The notes under the pieces were generated by a model, which saw nothing but the letters and a program-made list of their open reading frames with translations, was not told where the DNA came from and searched no databases. 64,000 nt of DNA, taken from Bryobacteraceae bacterium. GTDB lineage: Bacteria > Acidobacteriota > Terriglobia > Bryobacterales > Bryobacteraceae. The stretch lies in contig JANWXD010000003.1 in assembly GCA_025055455.1 (NCBI GenBank), forward strand, positions 124,001-188,000. The letters run 5' to 3'. Both the position numbers and the translations under genes were made by a program. Shown piece by piece: positions 16,965 through 25,800 of this stretch; position 1 is the stretch's first letter; every line of letters starts with the position of its first letter.

Positions 16965-17888
16965 TCAGCGCGCCAGCTTCCGCTTGCGGAGTTCATCCAC
17001 CGTCACGGCCAGGATGATCACGGCGCCGATGATGGCCTGCTGCAAGTAGGGCGAAATCCCCAGCAGGTCGCTGCCGTTGGACAGCAGGCCCATGATGAAG
17101 GCGCCGATCAGCGTCCCGATAACGCTGCCTTCGCCGCCGCGCAGGCTCCCGCCGCCGATGACCACCGCGGCGATGACCTGAAGTTCGTAGCCCTGCCCGG
17201 CGGTGGGCTGGCCCGTCATCAGCCGGGAGGCTTCGATCATTCCCGCCAGACCCGTGAGCAGTCCGCACAGGGCGTAGACGGCGGTCGTGTGGAAGGCCAC
17301 CGGAACGCCCGCATACAGCGCCGCCTCCGGATTGCTTCCTATGGCGAAGGCGTAGCGCCCCAGGCGCGTGTGCTCCAGCAAGAAGTGAACGGCGGCGGCG
17401 CAAAACACCAGAATCCACAGCACGAAGGGAACGCCGAGCAGATTGCCTTCGCCCAGGTAGGAAAACTTTTGGGGGATCCGGTGCACCGGCAAGCCATCGG
17501 AGATGATGAGGGTCAAGCCGCGGACGATGCCGAGCGTGCCGAGCGTGACGATAAACGGCGCGATTTTCAGGCGCGTGATCAGCAGCCCGTTCACGAAGCC
17601 CCAAAACAGACCCGTCAGCACGCCGATCAGCACTCCGACGGGAATCGGATAGCCCTGTTCCATGGCCATGGTGCCGAGCAGGCCGGCCATGGCCAGAATA
17701 GCGCCGACCGACAGATCGATACCCCCCGCGATGATCACCATCGTCATGCCGAGCGCCATGATGTTGATCACCGCGGTCTGGCGCACGACGCTGGACAGGT
17801 TGGTCTGGGTGAGGAAGTAAGGGGAGGCAAGAGAGAGGGCGACGAAAAGAATCACCAGGCTCAGGGAGGGCAGCAGGCGCTGGATCAT
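16965..17888 (-). CDS. Sugar ABC transporter permease (RbsC-like)
   Basis: A 307-residue polytopic inner-membrane protein of the BPD_transp_2 family. The start at 17888 overlaps the stop of the ATPase gene by 4 nt (ATGA) and gives an N-terminal TM (LPSLSLVILFVALSLASPYF). Family segments are present: NIMALGMTMVIIAGGIDLSVG, the coupling-helix region GRYAFAIGSNPEAALYAGV and AAVVIGGGSLRGGEGSVIGT. About eight to ten TM helices are expected. Together with the preceding ATPase it forms the core of a CUT2 importer for a pentose, hexose or autoinducer-type ligand. Confidence 0.92.
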   Translation of the reverse strand: MIQRLLPSLSLVILFVALSLASPYFLTQTNLSSVVRQTAVINIMALGMTMVIIAGGIDLSVGAILAMAGLLGTMAMEQGYPIPVGVLIGVLTGLFWGFVNGLLITRLKIAPFIVTLGTLGIVRGLTLIISDGLPVHRIPQKFSYLGEGNLLGVPFVLWILVFCAAAVHFLLEHTRLGRYAFAIGSNPEAALYAGVPVAFHTTAVYALCGLLTGLAGMIEASRLMTGQPTAGQGYELQVIAAVVIGGGSLRGGEGSVIGTLIGAFIMGLLSNGSDLLGISPYLQQAIIGAVIILAVTVDELRKRKLAR

Positions 17889-19390
17889 GAGCCCAGCTCC
17901 CTCACGCCCGCCTCCCGTTCGAGCATGGCGTGGCGCATCACCTCTTCCTGCGTGGCGCCACGGGGGAGCTCCACCACGAGACGGCCCTGACGCATGACCA
18001 GGATCCGGTCGGCGACCTGGAGTAGCTCCGGCAACTCGGAGCTGACCATGAGGATGGCAGCGCCGGAGCGGGCCAGTTCGTCCATGATGTGAAACACTTC
18101 CGCTTTGGCCGCCACGTCGATGCCTCGGGTCGGCTCGTCGAACAGAAACACGCGGGCTTGCGAGAACAGCCACTTGCCCACGACGACCTTCTGCTGGTTG
18201 CCGCCGCTGAGTTTGCCGGCAAGCTGGCGCCAGGATTCCGCCCGGATGCGCAGCCGCTCGATGAACTCCGTCGCCGTGCGCCGCTCGGCGGCGTGGTCGA
18301 TGATGCCGTGAGGGCTCACGGCCTTCAGCCGTGCGTGGGTCAAGTTGTGACCGATCGGCAGCAACACGGCCAGGCCATTCCGCTGGCGGTCCTCGGGGAT
18401 GAGTGCCAAGCCCGCCGCCACCGCCTGGCGGGGATTCCGGATGTGCACTTCTTTGCCCGCCACGAACACCCGGCCGCCGTCCACCGGGTCGAGGCCGAAC
18501 AACGCCCGGCAAAGCTCCGTGCGGCCGGCGCCGACCAAACCGGCCAGCCCGACAATTTCCCGAGCACGCAGGGTGAAGCGAATGTCGTGGAGCACGCCGC
18601 GGCGGCTGAGCCCTTCCACGCGCAGGAGCTCCTCGCCGGGAGGCAAACACTCGCGATGGTAGATGGCCTCCAGCTCACGCCCCACCATGTGGCGGATGAT
18701 CTCTTCGGTGGAGAGCCCGGCCAACGGGCCGCTGTGCACGGTTTCGCCGTCCCGCAGAATCGTGACCCGGTCGCCGACCGCACGCAGCTCCTCCAGCCGG
18801 TGCGTGATGTAGATCACCCCCATGTGGCGTTCGCGCAGCGTGCGCACGATGCGAAAGACTTCCTGGGTTTCCGCCTCCGACAACGAGGAGGTGGGCTCGT
18901 CGAAGATCAGCAGGCTCGAGCCGTGGTAGATCGCCCGGCAGATCTCCACGAGCTGTTTGCCGGCCGGACTGAGCCGTTCGACCCGCCAGTCCGCTTGCAA
19001 CGGAAAGTGGTGCTCTTCGATGAGGCGCGCCGCCCGCTCCATCATCCGTCGGCGGTTGACCCATCCGAACGGCAGGCGGTCCTCCCGGCCGAGGAAGATG
19101 TTTTCCGCCACGGTCAAGTGCGGGGCGAGCAGCGATTCCTGGTGCACCATGGCGATGCCATGGGCCGCCGCCTCCGCGGGAGCGCGAAAGCTCACCGGCT
19201 GGCCCCGCCAGCGGATCACGCCGCCGTCCGGCTGGACCATCCCCGCCACGATCTTCATCAGGGTGGACTTACCGGCGCCGTTTTCCCCGAGCAGCAAGTG
19301 CACCTCGCCGGCCTCGGCGCGCAGATCGCCGCGACGTAAAGCCACAACGCCGCCGAAGCGTTTCTGGATGCCCTCCAGCTCGAGCAGCAC
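17885..19390 (-). CDS. Sugar ABC transporter ATP-binding protein (RbsA/MglA-like)
   Basis: A 501-residue protein with two ABC domains in tandem, as in CUT2 importers. The N-terminal half has Walker A GENGAGKST (about 36), a signature-like LSPAGKQLVEI and Walker B LLIFDEPTSSL. The C-terminal half has the usual degenerate P-loop GLVGAGRTEL, a canonical LSGGNQQKVVVGKWL and VFLFDEPTRGIDV. It is coupled to the permease by a 4-nt overlap. No periplasmic binding protein gene lies on either side (dnaB is 40 nt upstream), which is unusual, since CUT2 operons normally encode one. Confidence 0.93.
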   Translation of the reverse strand: MLLELEGIQKRFGGVVALRRGDLRAEAGEVHLLLGENGAGKSTLMKIVAGMVQPDGGVIRWRGQPVSFRAPAEAAAHGIAMVHQESLLAPHLTVAENIFLGREDRLPFGWVNRRRMMERAARLIEEHHFPLQADWRVERLSPAGKQLVEICRAIYHGSSLLIFDEPTSSLSEAETQEVFRIVRTLRERHMGVIYITHRLEELRAVGDRVTILRDGETVHSGPLAGLSTEEIIRHMVGRELEAIYHRECLPPGEELLRVEGLSRRGVLHDIRFTLRAREIVGLAGLVGAGRTELCRALFGLDPVDGGRVFVAGKEVHIRNPRQAVAAGLALIPEDRQRNGLAVLLPIGHNLTHARLKAVSPHGIIDHAAERRTATEFIERLRIRAESWRQLAGKLSGGNQQKVVVGKWLFSQARVFLFDEPTRGIDVAAKAEVFHIMDELARSGAAILMVSSELPELLQVADRILVMRQGRLVVELPRGATQEEVMRHAMLEREAGVRELGS

Positions 19391-19430
19391 GGGAAAGTTA
19401 CAGTCTAATGCAGCCGGGCCGCCAAGGTCC

Positions 19431-20798
19431 TCAATCTTGCGGCGGTTCCTCGCCGATGTCCGCCAGCCGGTTCTCGAACTTGGTCAGATGGTGGAGGAAC
19501 ACGAGCTGAATGCGGCCCGTGGGACCGTTACGCTGCTTGGCCAGGATCAGCTCCGCCAGGCCGCGCAAGTCTTCGCGATCCGGCTTGTACACCTCTTCGC
19601 GGTAGATGAAGGCTACAACGTCAGCGTCCTGCTCGATGGAACCGGACTCGCGAAGGTCACTGAGCTGCGGTCGGTGATCCCCCGGGCGCATTTCTGGGCC
19701 GCGGCTCAATTGCGACAGGACCACCATCGGGACGTTCAGCTCCTTGGCCAGCAGTTTCAGCCCGCGCGACAGGGCGCTCACCTCCTGCACGCGACTCTCG
19801 TAGCGCCCCTTGCCACTCATCAGTTGCAGGTAATCCACCACGACCAGGTCCAAGCCCCGTTCGAGCTTCAGCCGCCGCAGCTTGGCATGCATGTCGATCA
19901 ACCCGGTGGCGGAGCCGTCGTCGATGTACAGCGGCGCTTCCACCAGTTCCGCAGCCGCCGCTTGCAGGCGGCGACGCTCGGCCGCGTCGAGAAATCCCAG
20001 CCGAAACCGGTGGCTGTCCACCCGTGCCGCGGCGCACAGCATGCGGGTCAGCAGCGACTCCTGAGACATCTCCAGCGAAAAGATCGCCACCGTCTTGCCC
20101 AATTTCACCGCGGCGTGATGGGCGATATTGAGCGCCAGAGCCGTCTTGCCCATCGACGGCCGACCCGCAAGGATGATCAGCTCGCCCGGGTGCAGGCCGC
20201 CGGTCAGCTCGTCGAAGCGCACGAAGCCCGTGCTCAGCCCGCGCACGCGCTGGCTCGGGTCCAGGAAAGCATTCAGCCCCCCGTGAAACTGCTCGATGAT
20301 CTGCCCCGGAGTGACCAGCCCTTGCTGAGCCGTGGACTCGCCGAGCTTGAGAAACGCCTCTTCGGCGCTGGCCAGAATCGCGGCAGGCTCCTCTTCGCCG
20401 AGCAAACAGCGGTCGATCACCTTCTGCGAGGCGAAAATCATCTGCCGCAGCAAGCTCTTTTCCTTGACGATGCGCACATAGCTGTCGAGGTTGTACAGCT
20501 GCGGCAAGCCGTCGTCGAGGGAGACCAGGTAACTCAAACCATCGCACGATTCCAGCTGGTTGTGCTTCATCAGCTCGTTGGCGACGGTTACGCGGTCGAT
20601 TCTTTCGCCCCGAGCGTGGATCTCGCCCATGCGGCGGAAGATGCGCCGGTGCTTTTCCAAACTGAAGTCGTCGGGTTCGAGCGCCGCGGCAACCTGAACA
20701 TAAACCGAATCGTCCAGCAAGATCGAGCCGAGGACGAACCGCTCGGCGTCAAGATTGGCAGGCAAGCCTTTCGGCAGAGCGACGTCCGGAGATGCCAT
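19431..20798 (-). CDS. dnaB: Replicative DNA helicase
   Basis: A 455-residue hexameric 5'-3' helicase of the replication fork. The start at 20798 gives MASPDVALPKGLPANLDAERFV, and the N-terminal domain follows (VLGSILLDDSVY). The RecA-like domain has Walker A GRPSMGKTALALNIA (about 215), the SLEMSQESLLTRM stretch, Walker B VVVDYLQLMSG and the arginine-finger region SDLRESGSIEQDADVV. It has no intein. The ATG lacks a nearby ribosome site; an AAGGAGG occurs about 40 nt upstream in a palindrome-rich leader (20839-20922) and cannot serve this start. Confidence 0.96.
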   Translation of the reverse strand: MASPDVALPKGLPANLDAERFVLGSILLDDSVYVQVAAALEPDDFSLEKHRRIFRRMGEIHARGERIDRVTVANELMKHNQLESCDGLSYLVSLDDGLPQLYNLDSYVRIVKEKSLLRQMIFASQKVIDRCLLGEEEPAAILASAEEAFLKLGESTAQQGLVTPGQIIEQFHGGLNAFLDPSQRVRGLSTGFVRFDELTGGLHPGELIILAGRPSMGKTALALNIAHHAAVKLGKTVAIFSLEMSQESLLTRMLCAAARVDSHRFRLGFLDAAERRRLQAAAAELVEAPLYIDDGSATGLIDMHAKLRRLKLERGLDLVVVDYLQLMSGKGRYESRVQEVSALSRGLKLLAKELNVPMVVLSQLSRGPEMRPGDHRPQLSDLRESGSIEQDADVVAFIYREEVYKPDREDLRGLAELILAKQRNGPTGRIQLVFLHHLTKFENRLADIGEEPPQD

Positions 20799-20838
20799 GG
20801 TCAGCCGATCCAGATTACGCCCTGCGCTCGGACGGGCC

Positions 20839-20922
20839 TCCTTTTTTCGACAAGAAAAAACCGCACGATTTGAGCGACACTTGCGCAGCGCCGGCCGGTG
20901 AGTAACGCCGCCGGCCGGCGGC
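20839..20922 (-). promoter_or_regulatory. Palindrome-rich leader upstream of dnaB
   Basis: The 263-nt gap between the AcnX small subunit and dnaB contains a perfect 16-bp palindrome GCCGCCGGCCGGCGGC (20907-20922), a second CCGGCCGG copy just beside it (about 20891), and a T6C/GA6 hairpin (arms 20842-20848 and 20854-20860) followed by an AAGGAGG on the minus strand. Operator, attenuator or terminator roles are all possible; the sequence does not decide between them. Confidence 0.4.
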
Positions 20923-21061
20923 CAGCGCGCCGCAATCGAAAACTCGATCTCGTCGAGAGGGATAGATCCGCAAGGACACCGTCTGTCCACAGGCTTTCCG
21001 CAAACAACATCTTCTCCCACCGTTTTTACCACATCGGTTTCGCCAAATGTTCGCCCTGAAA

Positions 21062-21481
21062 CTAGGCGGGGCGAATGACGCGCAGCAGGCCCTCGTCGGC
21101 GTCGACGATGACATAGTCGCCGGTGCGGACCTTCTCGAAGGGGTTTTCCGCAAGCTCGGTGAGCAGAGGAATCCCGTTGACGATGCAGCCGAGCGCCGCC
21201 AGACTGTCCACCTCCAGGTTGACGAGCGCCGCCGGCGCCTTGCCTTCCAGCGCCGCCAAGCGCAGCATCATCGGCGTGGCCGAGGAGCCCTTCGTGGACC
21301 GGATGATGAGCACGCGCCCGGCCAGGCACTGCCCCTCCAACGGGTGCCCCACCCCGATCACCCTGCCCGTGACCGCGTCGAACTCACCCCAAAATGACAG
21401 CGTGGTGTCGGCCACCAAGGCCTCGCCCGCAGCGCGTCCGCCCACCAGACCCTTGCCTCGGATTTCGAAGGTCTCAGTCAT
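21062..21481 (-). CDS. AcnX small (swivel) subunit, DUF126
   Basis: A 139-residue protein of the aconitase-X swivel family. Recognisable are GKGLVGGRAAGEALV at the N-terminus, FWGEFDAVTGRVIGVGHPLEGQ (about 30-51) and the active-site loop RSTKGSSATPMML (about 62-74), whose Ser binds substrate. In split AcnX enzymes this subunit closes over the large Fe-S subunit. Known activities are mevalonate-5-phosphate dehydratase in archaea and cis-3-hydroxy-L-proline dehydratase in bacteria. It overlaps the large-subunit gene by 8 nt. Neighbouring genes do not reveal the substrate. Confidence 0.9.
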   Translation of the reverse strand: MTETFEIRGKGLVGGRAAGEALVADTTLSFWGEFDAVTGRVIGVGHPLEGQCLAGRVLIIRSTKGSSATPMMLRLAALEGKAPAALVNLEVDSLAALGCIVNGIPLLTELAENPFEKVRTGDYVIVDADEGLLRVIRPA

Positions 21482-22724
21482 CTCCGAGCCATCGACCGGC
21501 CAGCGCCGCTCGGATGCACGGTCCGGTTTCCGCCACGATCACTTCCGCGCCCGTCATGCTCCGAGCGTAGTGGGCCTGCTTGAAACCGTGGGTGACGATG
21601 CGCCGAGCGGGAATGCGCATATTGGTCGGACACGTGTCGCAAAGAATGCGCCCGCCGGCGTCTTCGATGACGCCAGTAAAGCCCATGGCGTCCGCGCTCG
21701 CTTTGGTGGCTCGCGCCGCATCGACCCACAGGCGCACCCCCTTCGCTACGCGCTTGCCCCGCAGCAGCGAGGCGATCTCGGCGATCTCTCGGATCGAGGC
21801 ATGGGGACAGCCAAGGATCACCGAGTCGATCTCGTCTCCGGTGTGGTTGCGCAGGGAGGCATACGTCTCGCGCAGCGCCTGGTCGTCGAAGAGGACGAAG
21901 TCCTTCGGGACCGCGCCGTGGAACGCCGCCTCGAGCGTGGGCGCCTCCGGAGTGACCCCCACGATGTGGCACATGCTCACCCCGCCGGAGGTGGCCAGCG
22001 CCGCGCACAGCTGCTTGGCCTCATCCTGAGTCGGGCGGCGGACGCCGTGAAACACGGGAATCCCTAAACCGGCCCGTTTGCCGGCGAAGTAGCCCAGCGC
22101 GCCCCAGTCGGTGGTGCTGTCCAGATGCGCCGTCACCTCCACCCGTAACGTGCCCTTGCGGTTCTCCTCCAGCATCACGCCGAATTCCGGCACCCACCCG
22201 AGGAGCGACGCGGCGATGGCGCTCTCGTTGCCGTGCCGCACCGTGCGCGCCCCGAGAATCGAATTCGCGTAAACCACCGCCGACGACTCCGTCCAGGCGC
22301 AGATTTCGCCTTTGAGCGGCACGTTGCCCACCAAATACGGAGCGCAGGTGAACGTGGGAATGAATCCGGCCTGCGCGGCCAATTCGGCCAGTTCTTTCTG
22401 CAGGCGCACTTGTTCGGGATCGTTCTCCGGAACGTCGAGCGGATCCAGCGTGACGAAAGCCGTGTGCACGGTGCAGTAGCAACCCGGCGCGGTGCGATAC
22501 GAACAGGCTTCGCGCAATTCGGCGACATACTGTTCGACGGTCTCGCGCGAGGCGCCCCGGGCCATGAGGTTCGGCACGGGCAGCAAGGCGTGAGTGTTGT
22601 CCACTCGCACCAGGCGCCGGGCCCCCATCGCTTCGCCCCAGGCCACCAGCCAGCGCATGAGCTTGGCCAGATACGGCCCGCGCGCGCCGTCCAGCACCGC
22701 CTGCTGTTCGGGAGTGAGTTCCAC
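21474..22724 (-). CDS. AcnX large (catalytic) subunit, DUF521
   Basis: About 416 residues. I prefer the GTG at 22724 (VELTPEQQAVLDGARGP, the usual family start, with a G-rich ribosome site) over a TTG 14 codons upstream. Family segments are YRTAPGCYCTVHTAF with Cys, the EICAWTESSAVVYANSILGAR stretch, GALGYFAGKRAG, and ILCDTCPTNM near the C-terminus, where Cys residues should ligate the Fe-S cluster. Together with DUF126 it forms a dehydratase. Both genes lie between lhr and dnaB with no transporter or proline-metabolism gene near, so substrate assignment is open. Confidence 0.9.
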   Translation of the reverse strand: MELTPEQQAVLDGARGPYLAKLMRWLVAWGEAMGARRLVRVDNTHALLPVPNLMARGASRETVEQYVAELREACSYRTAPGCYCTVHTAFVTLDPLDVPENDPEQVRLQKELAELAAQAGFIPTFTCAPYLVGNVPLKGEICAWTESSAVVYANSILGARTVRHGNESAIAASLLGWVPEFGVMLEENRKGTLRVEVTAHLDSTTDWGALGYFAGKRAGLGIPVFHGVRRPTQDEAKQLCAALATSGGVSMCHIVGVTPEAPTLEAAFHGAVPKDFVLFDDQALRETYASLRNHTGDEIDSVILGCPHASIREIAEIASLLRGKRVAKGVRLWVDAARATKASADAMGFTGVIEDAGGRILCDTCPTNMRIPARRIVTHGFKQAHYARSMTGAEVIVAETGPCIRAALAGRWLGDD

Positions 22725-22805
22725 GACGGCCCCCCGTTCGTGATTATGCCCGAAGGGCGTCTGCAAGAGAACCCCAACCCAAAGACGCCTGGACGTCGGG
22801 AACGC

Positions 22806-25800
22806 TCAGTGCGCCGCCAGCGCCAGGCTGGACGGTGTTTCCATCGCTACGGGCACGCCGTCTCGCAGCCGGATCCGTTGGCCAGATAACGGAAGCAGGC
22901 GGGGGCCGGGGAGCACGATGCCGACCAGGTTGAGCGGGTCGGCGGCCGACACGGTGATCACTTCGCCGTTCTTTGCCGTCCGCCGGACCGAGCGCAGGGC
23001 CTCGACGGCCTCCGGCAGCGCAAATTGCTCACCGAGGAACCCTTCGACGAAGCGGCCGCCGCGAATCTCGCCCCGAGCCTCCAGACGCCGGAAGGCGGCC
23101 AGCAGATCGCGCCAGGGCGGCGCCAGCGTCTCCCGCGCCAGCAGCTCGCGCAGCACGACGCCCCAGCGGCGCAACAATTGTCGAGCGAAAAACTCCGCGG
23201 TGGGCTGTGCCCTGTCGGCGTGGAGCAGGGCCCATCTGCCGCCGGCGTGCCGCGGCCGCAACGAGCGCCCCCGTCCCTGGCCGCGCCGCCGCTTAGGATC
23301 GAGCAGCGCCCGGAGATTCTCGAACCCGTCACCAGTGACCAGGCCCGCCGCCACCAACTCCCACAGCGCGTCTTCGACCTCGCTGGCCAGCCGTCCGGTG
23401 GCGCGTTGCAGCTCCACGAAGAAGCTGGCGCCGCGGCGCTCGAGCGACTCCAGCACGTCGCGGGCGGCGTGGGACAACGCCTCCCGCCGGATGGCACGCG
23501 GCCCGAGCAGAAACTCCGCCTCCTCTCGCAAAAACAGCGAAACCGGAGCGGCGCGCGTGGGACGCACTCGACGGCCCGCGGTCGGGTCGGCCTCGAACGC
23601 GGGATGACCGGATAGCCGCCCCCACATCACCTGCCCCGATAAACACAGCTTGTCCAAGAATTCGGGGTTGTACTGCGCCACGCGCGCTGGCAGCACCTGC
23701 GTTTCCCAAAAAGCCGCCGGGATCTCGAAGCCCTGCAGCTGGCGCACGACTTCCAGGACGCCCGCAGCGCGATGCAGTCGCGTATCCGGCGCCACGTGCT
23801 GCCACCGCAGCAGGAAGCGCATGTAGTCGGCTGCGCTGACCGGTTCGATTTCCCGCCGCAGTTTCCCGAGGGTTAGCCGGTGCATGCGCGCCAGGATGCG
23901 GCGGTCGCACCACTCGACTTCCTCCGCGCGCCCCGTAAAACGGCCGCGCAGGATCAACCCCGAGCCTTCCAGGCGCGCCAGCGCCTGCGCCACCAGGTCC
24001 TCCGGCATGGCCAGGCGCGCAGCGATCTCGGAAGCCCGCAGCGGTCCGGAGCATTCGAACCAGCCCCGCAGCACGATCGCCGCGCCTTCCTCACGGCTTT
24101 CCGGCAGTGGGCACAGAATGCGGGGGAGCTCGGGCTCGGCGACCGCGCCGGGCCACACCTGTTGGGCCAGCGACAGCCGCTCGGCCGCGACCCAGAGCGT
24201 GACGCGGCCCGTGTGAAGCCAAGCGGCGCGGCTCTGACGCCGCAATTCCTCGAAAAAGGGGACCCACTCTTCTTGCGGCGGCAGGACCACGAGCGTTAGC
24301 AGCGCGTCGTGCAGCTCTTCGGCGTCGCGCACTGCCGGGCTGGCGTCGGCCGCCACTTGCGCGATGATCTCCGGATCGAGGGCGCCCTCCGCGGCGGCTA
24401 GATCCTCCGGCAGCGTGCGGCGGAGCTGCACCGCGCGCGTGCGGCGTTCCTCGAGCGGCGCGTCGTCGAGAAAGGCGTACGGGTTCGCATTGAGGATCTC
24501 GTGCGAAAACACCGATGGCTCGGCCGTCTCGACCGCACGCGTGCGGATTTCGCCCCGCTCGATGGCGGCCAACACCTCCCGGAACCCGTCCAGATCCATG
24601 GCTTCGTGCAAGCAGTCCTGGATCGTTTCCTTGACCAGAGGATGATCCGGGATGCGAATGTCGCCGGTGAGATTTTCCGCGCAGGCCGCTTGATCCGGAA
24701 ACACGGCCGCCAGCAGGTCGTCGGAACGCATCCGTTGAATCGGCGGCGGCACCTTGCGGCCCCCCGCGAAACGAAGCACCGCCAGGGCCCGCGACGCGTT
24801 CCAGCGCCAGCGCACCGTGAACATCGGGGAGGCCAGCAACGCTTGGGTCAGCACATACTCGGCCGTCTGCGGCTTGACGAAGCCAAAAATCGAGTCCAGT
24901 GGAAAGGAGTGCCGATCGCTCAAAGAGATCACGATGCCGTTGTCGGTTGCCGCGGCTTGTAACTCGAGATTGAAGGAGCGACAGAAGCGTTTGCGCAGGG
25001 CCAGGCCCCAGGCCCGGTTCACCCGGGCGCCGAAGGGAGCGTGCAGGACCAGCTGCATGCCACCCGACTCGTCGAAAAATCGTTCGGCGACAACGGTGCG
25101 GGTCGACGGCACCGCGCCGAGAACCGCCGCTCCGGCGCGTATGTAAGCGACGGCCTGCACCGCGGCGCGAGCATCCAGGCCGCACTGGCGCTCCAGTAGC
25201 TCCCGGGCCTCCTGCGGATCCCGTCGGGCAAGCTCCTCCCGCAGCCAGGCTACCTCCTCGGAAAGCTCTCGCGTGCGGCCGGGCGCCTCGCCGCGCCAGA
25301 AGGGTATCGACGGCGGCGCGCCCTGAGCGTCTTCCACGCGCACTTTGCCCGCCTCGACACGCCGGATGCGCCAGGACGTCGTGCCCAGCAAAAAAATGTC
25401 CCCGGCGAGGCTCTCGACCGCGAAATCCTCGTCCACGTCGCCCACCAATGTCCCGTCCGGTTCGGCGACGACGAGGTAGTTGGCGCGATCGGGAATGGCC
25501 CCGCCCGAAGTGATCGCCGCCAGCCGCGCCCCGCGACGCGCCCGCAGCCGCCCGTGGACTTGGTCGCGGTGAAGGTAGGCGGCCGAGCGGCCCCGGTTCG
25601 TCGCGATGCCTTCGGCGAGCATCGTCACCACCGCATCGAAATCGCGCCGCTCGAGCTCGCGGTACGGCCACGCTCTCCGCACGAGCGAAAACAGCTCGTC
25701 TTCGCTCCAGTCCCGGCAGGTGCACTCGGCCACAATTTGCTGGGCCAACACGTCCAGGGGCGAGCGCGGAATCTCGATCCGATCCAACCGTCCGCAGCGA

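Noticed and set aside
18089-19339. 416-codon open frame opposite the ABC ATPase
   Set aside because: Antisense shadow of a gene with two complete ABC domains.
20838-20846. AAGGAGG as ribosome site for dnaB
   Set aside because: It is about 40 nt from the dnaB ATG and no start codon lies at a proper distance from it.
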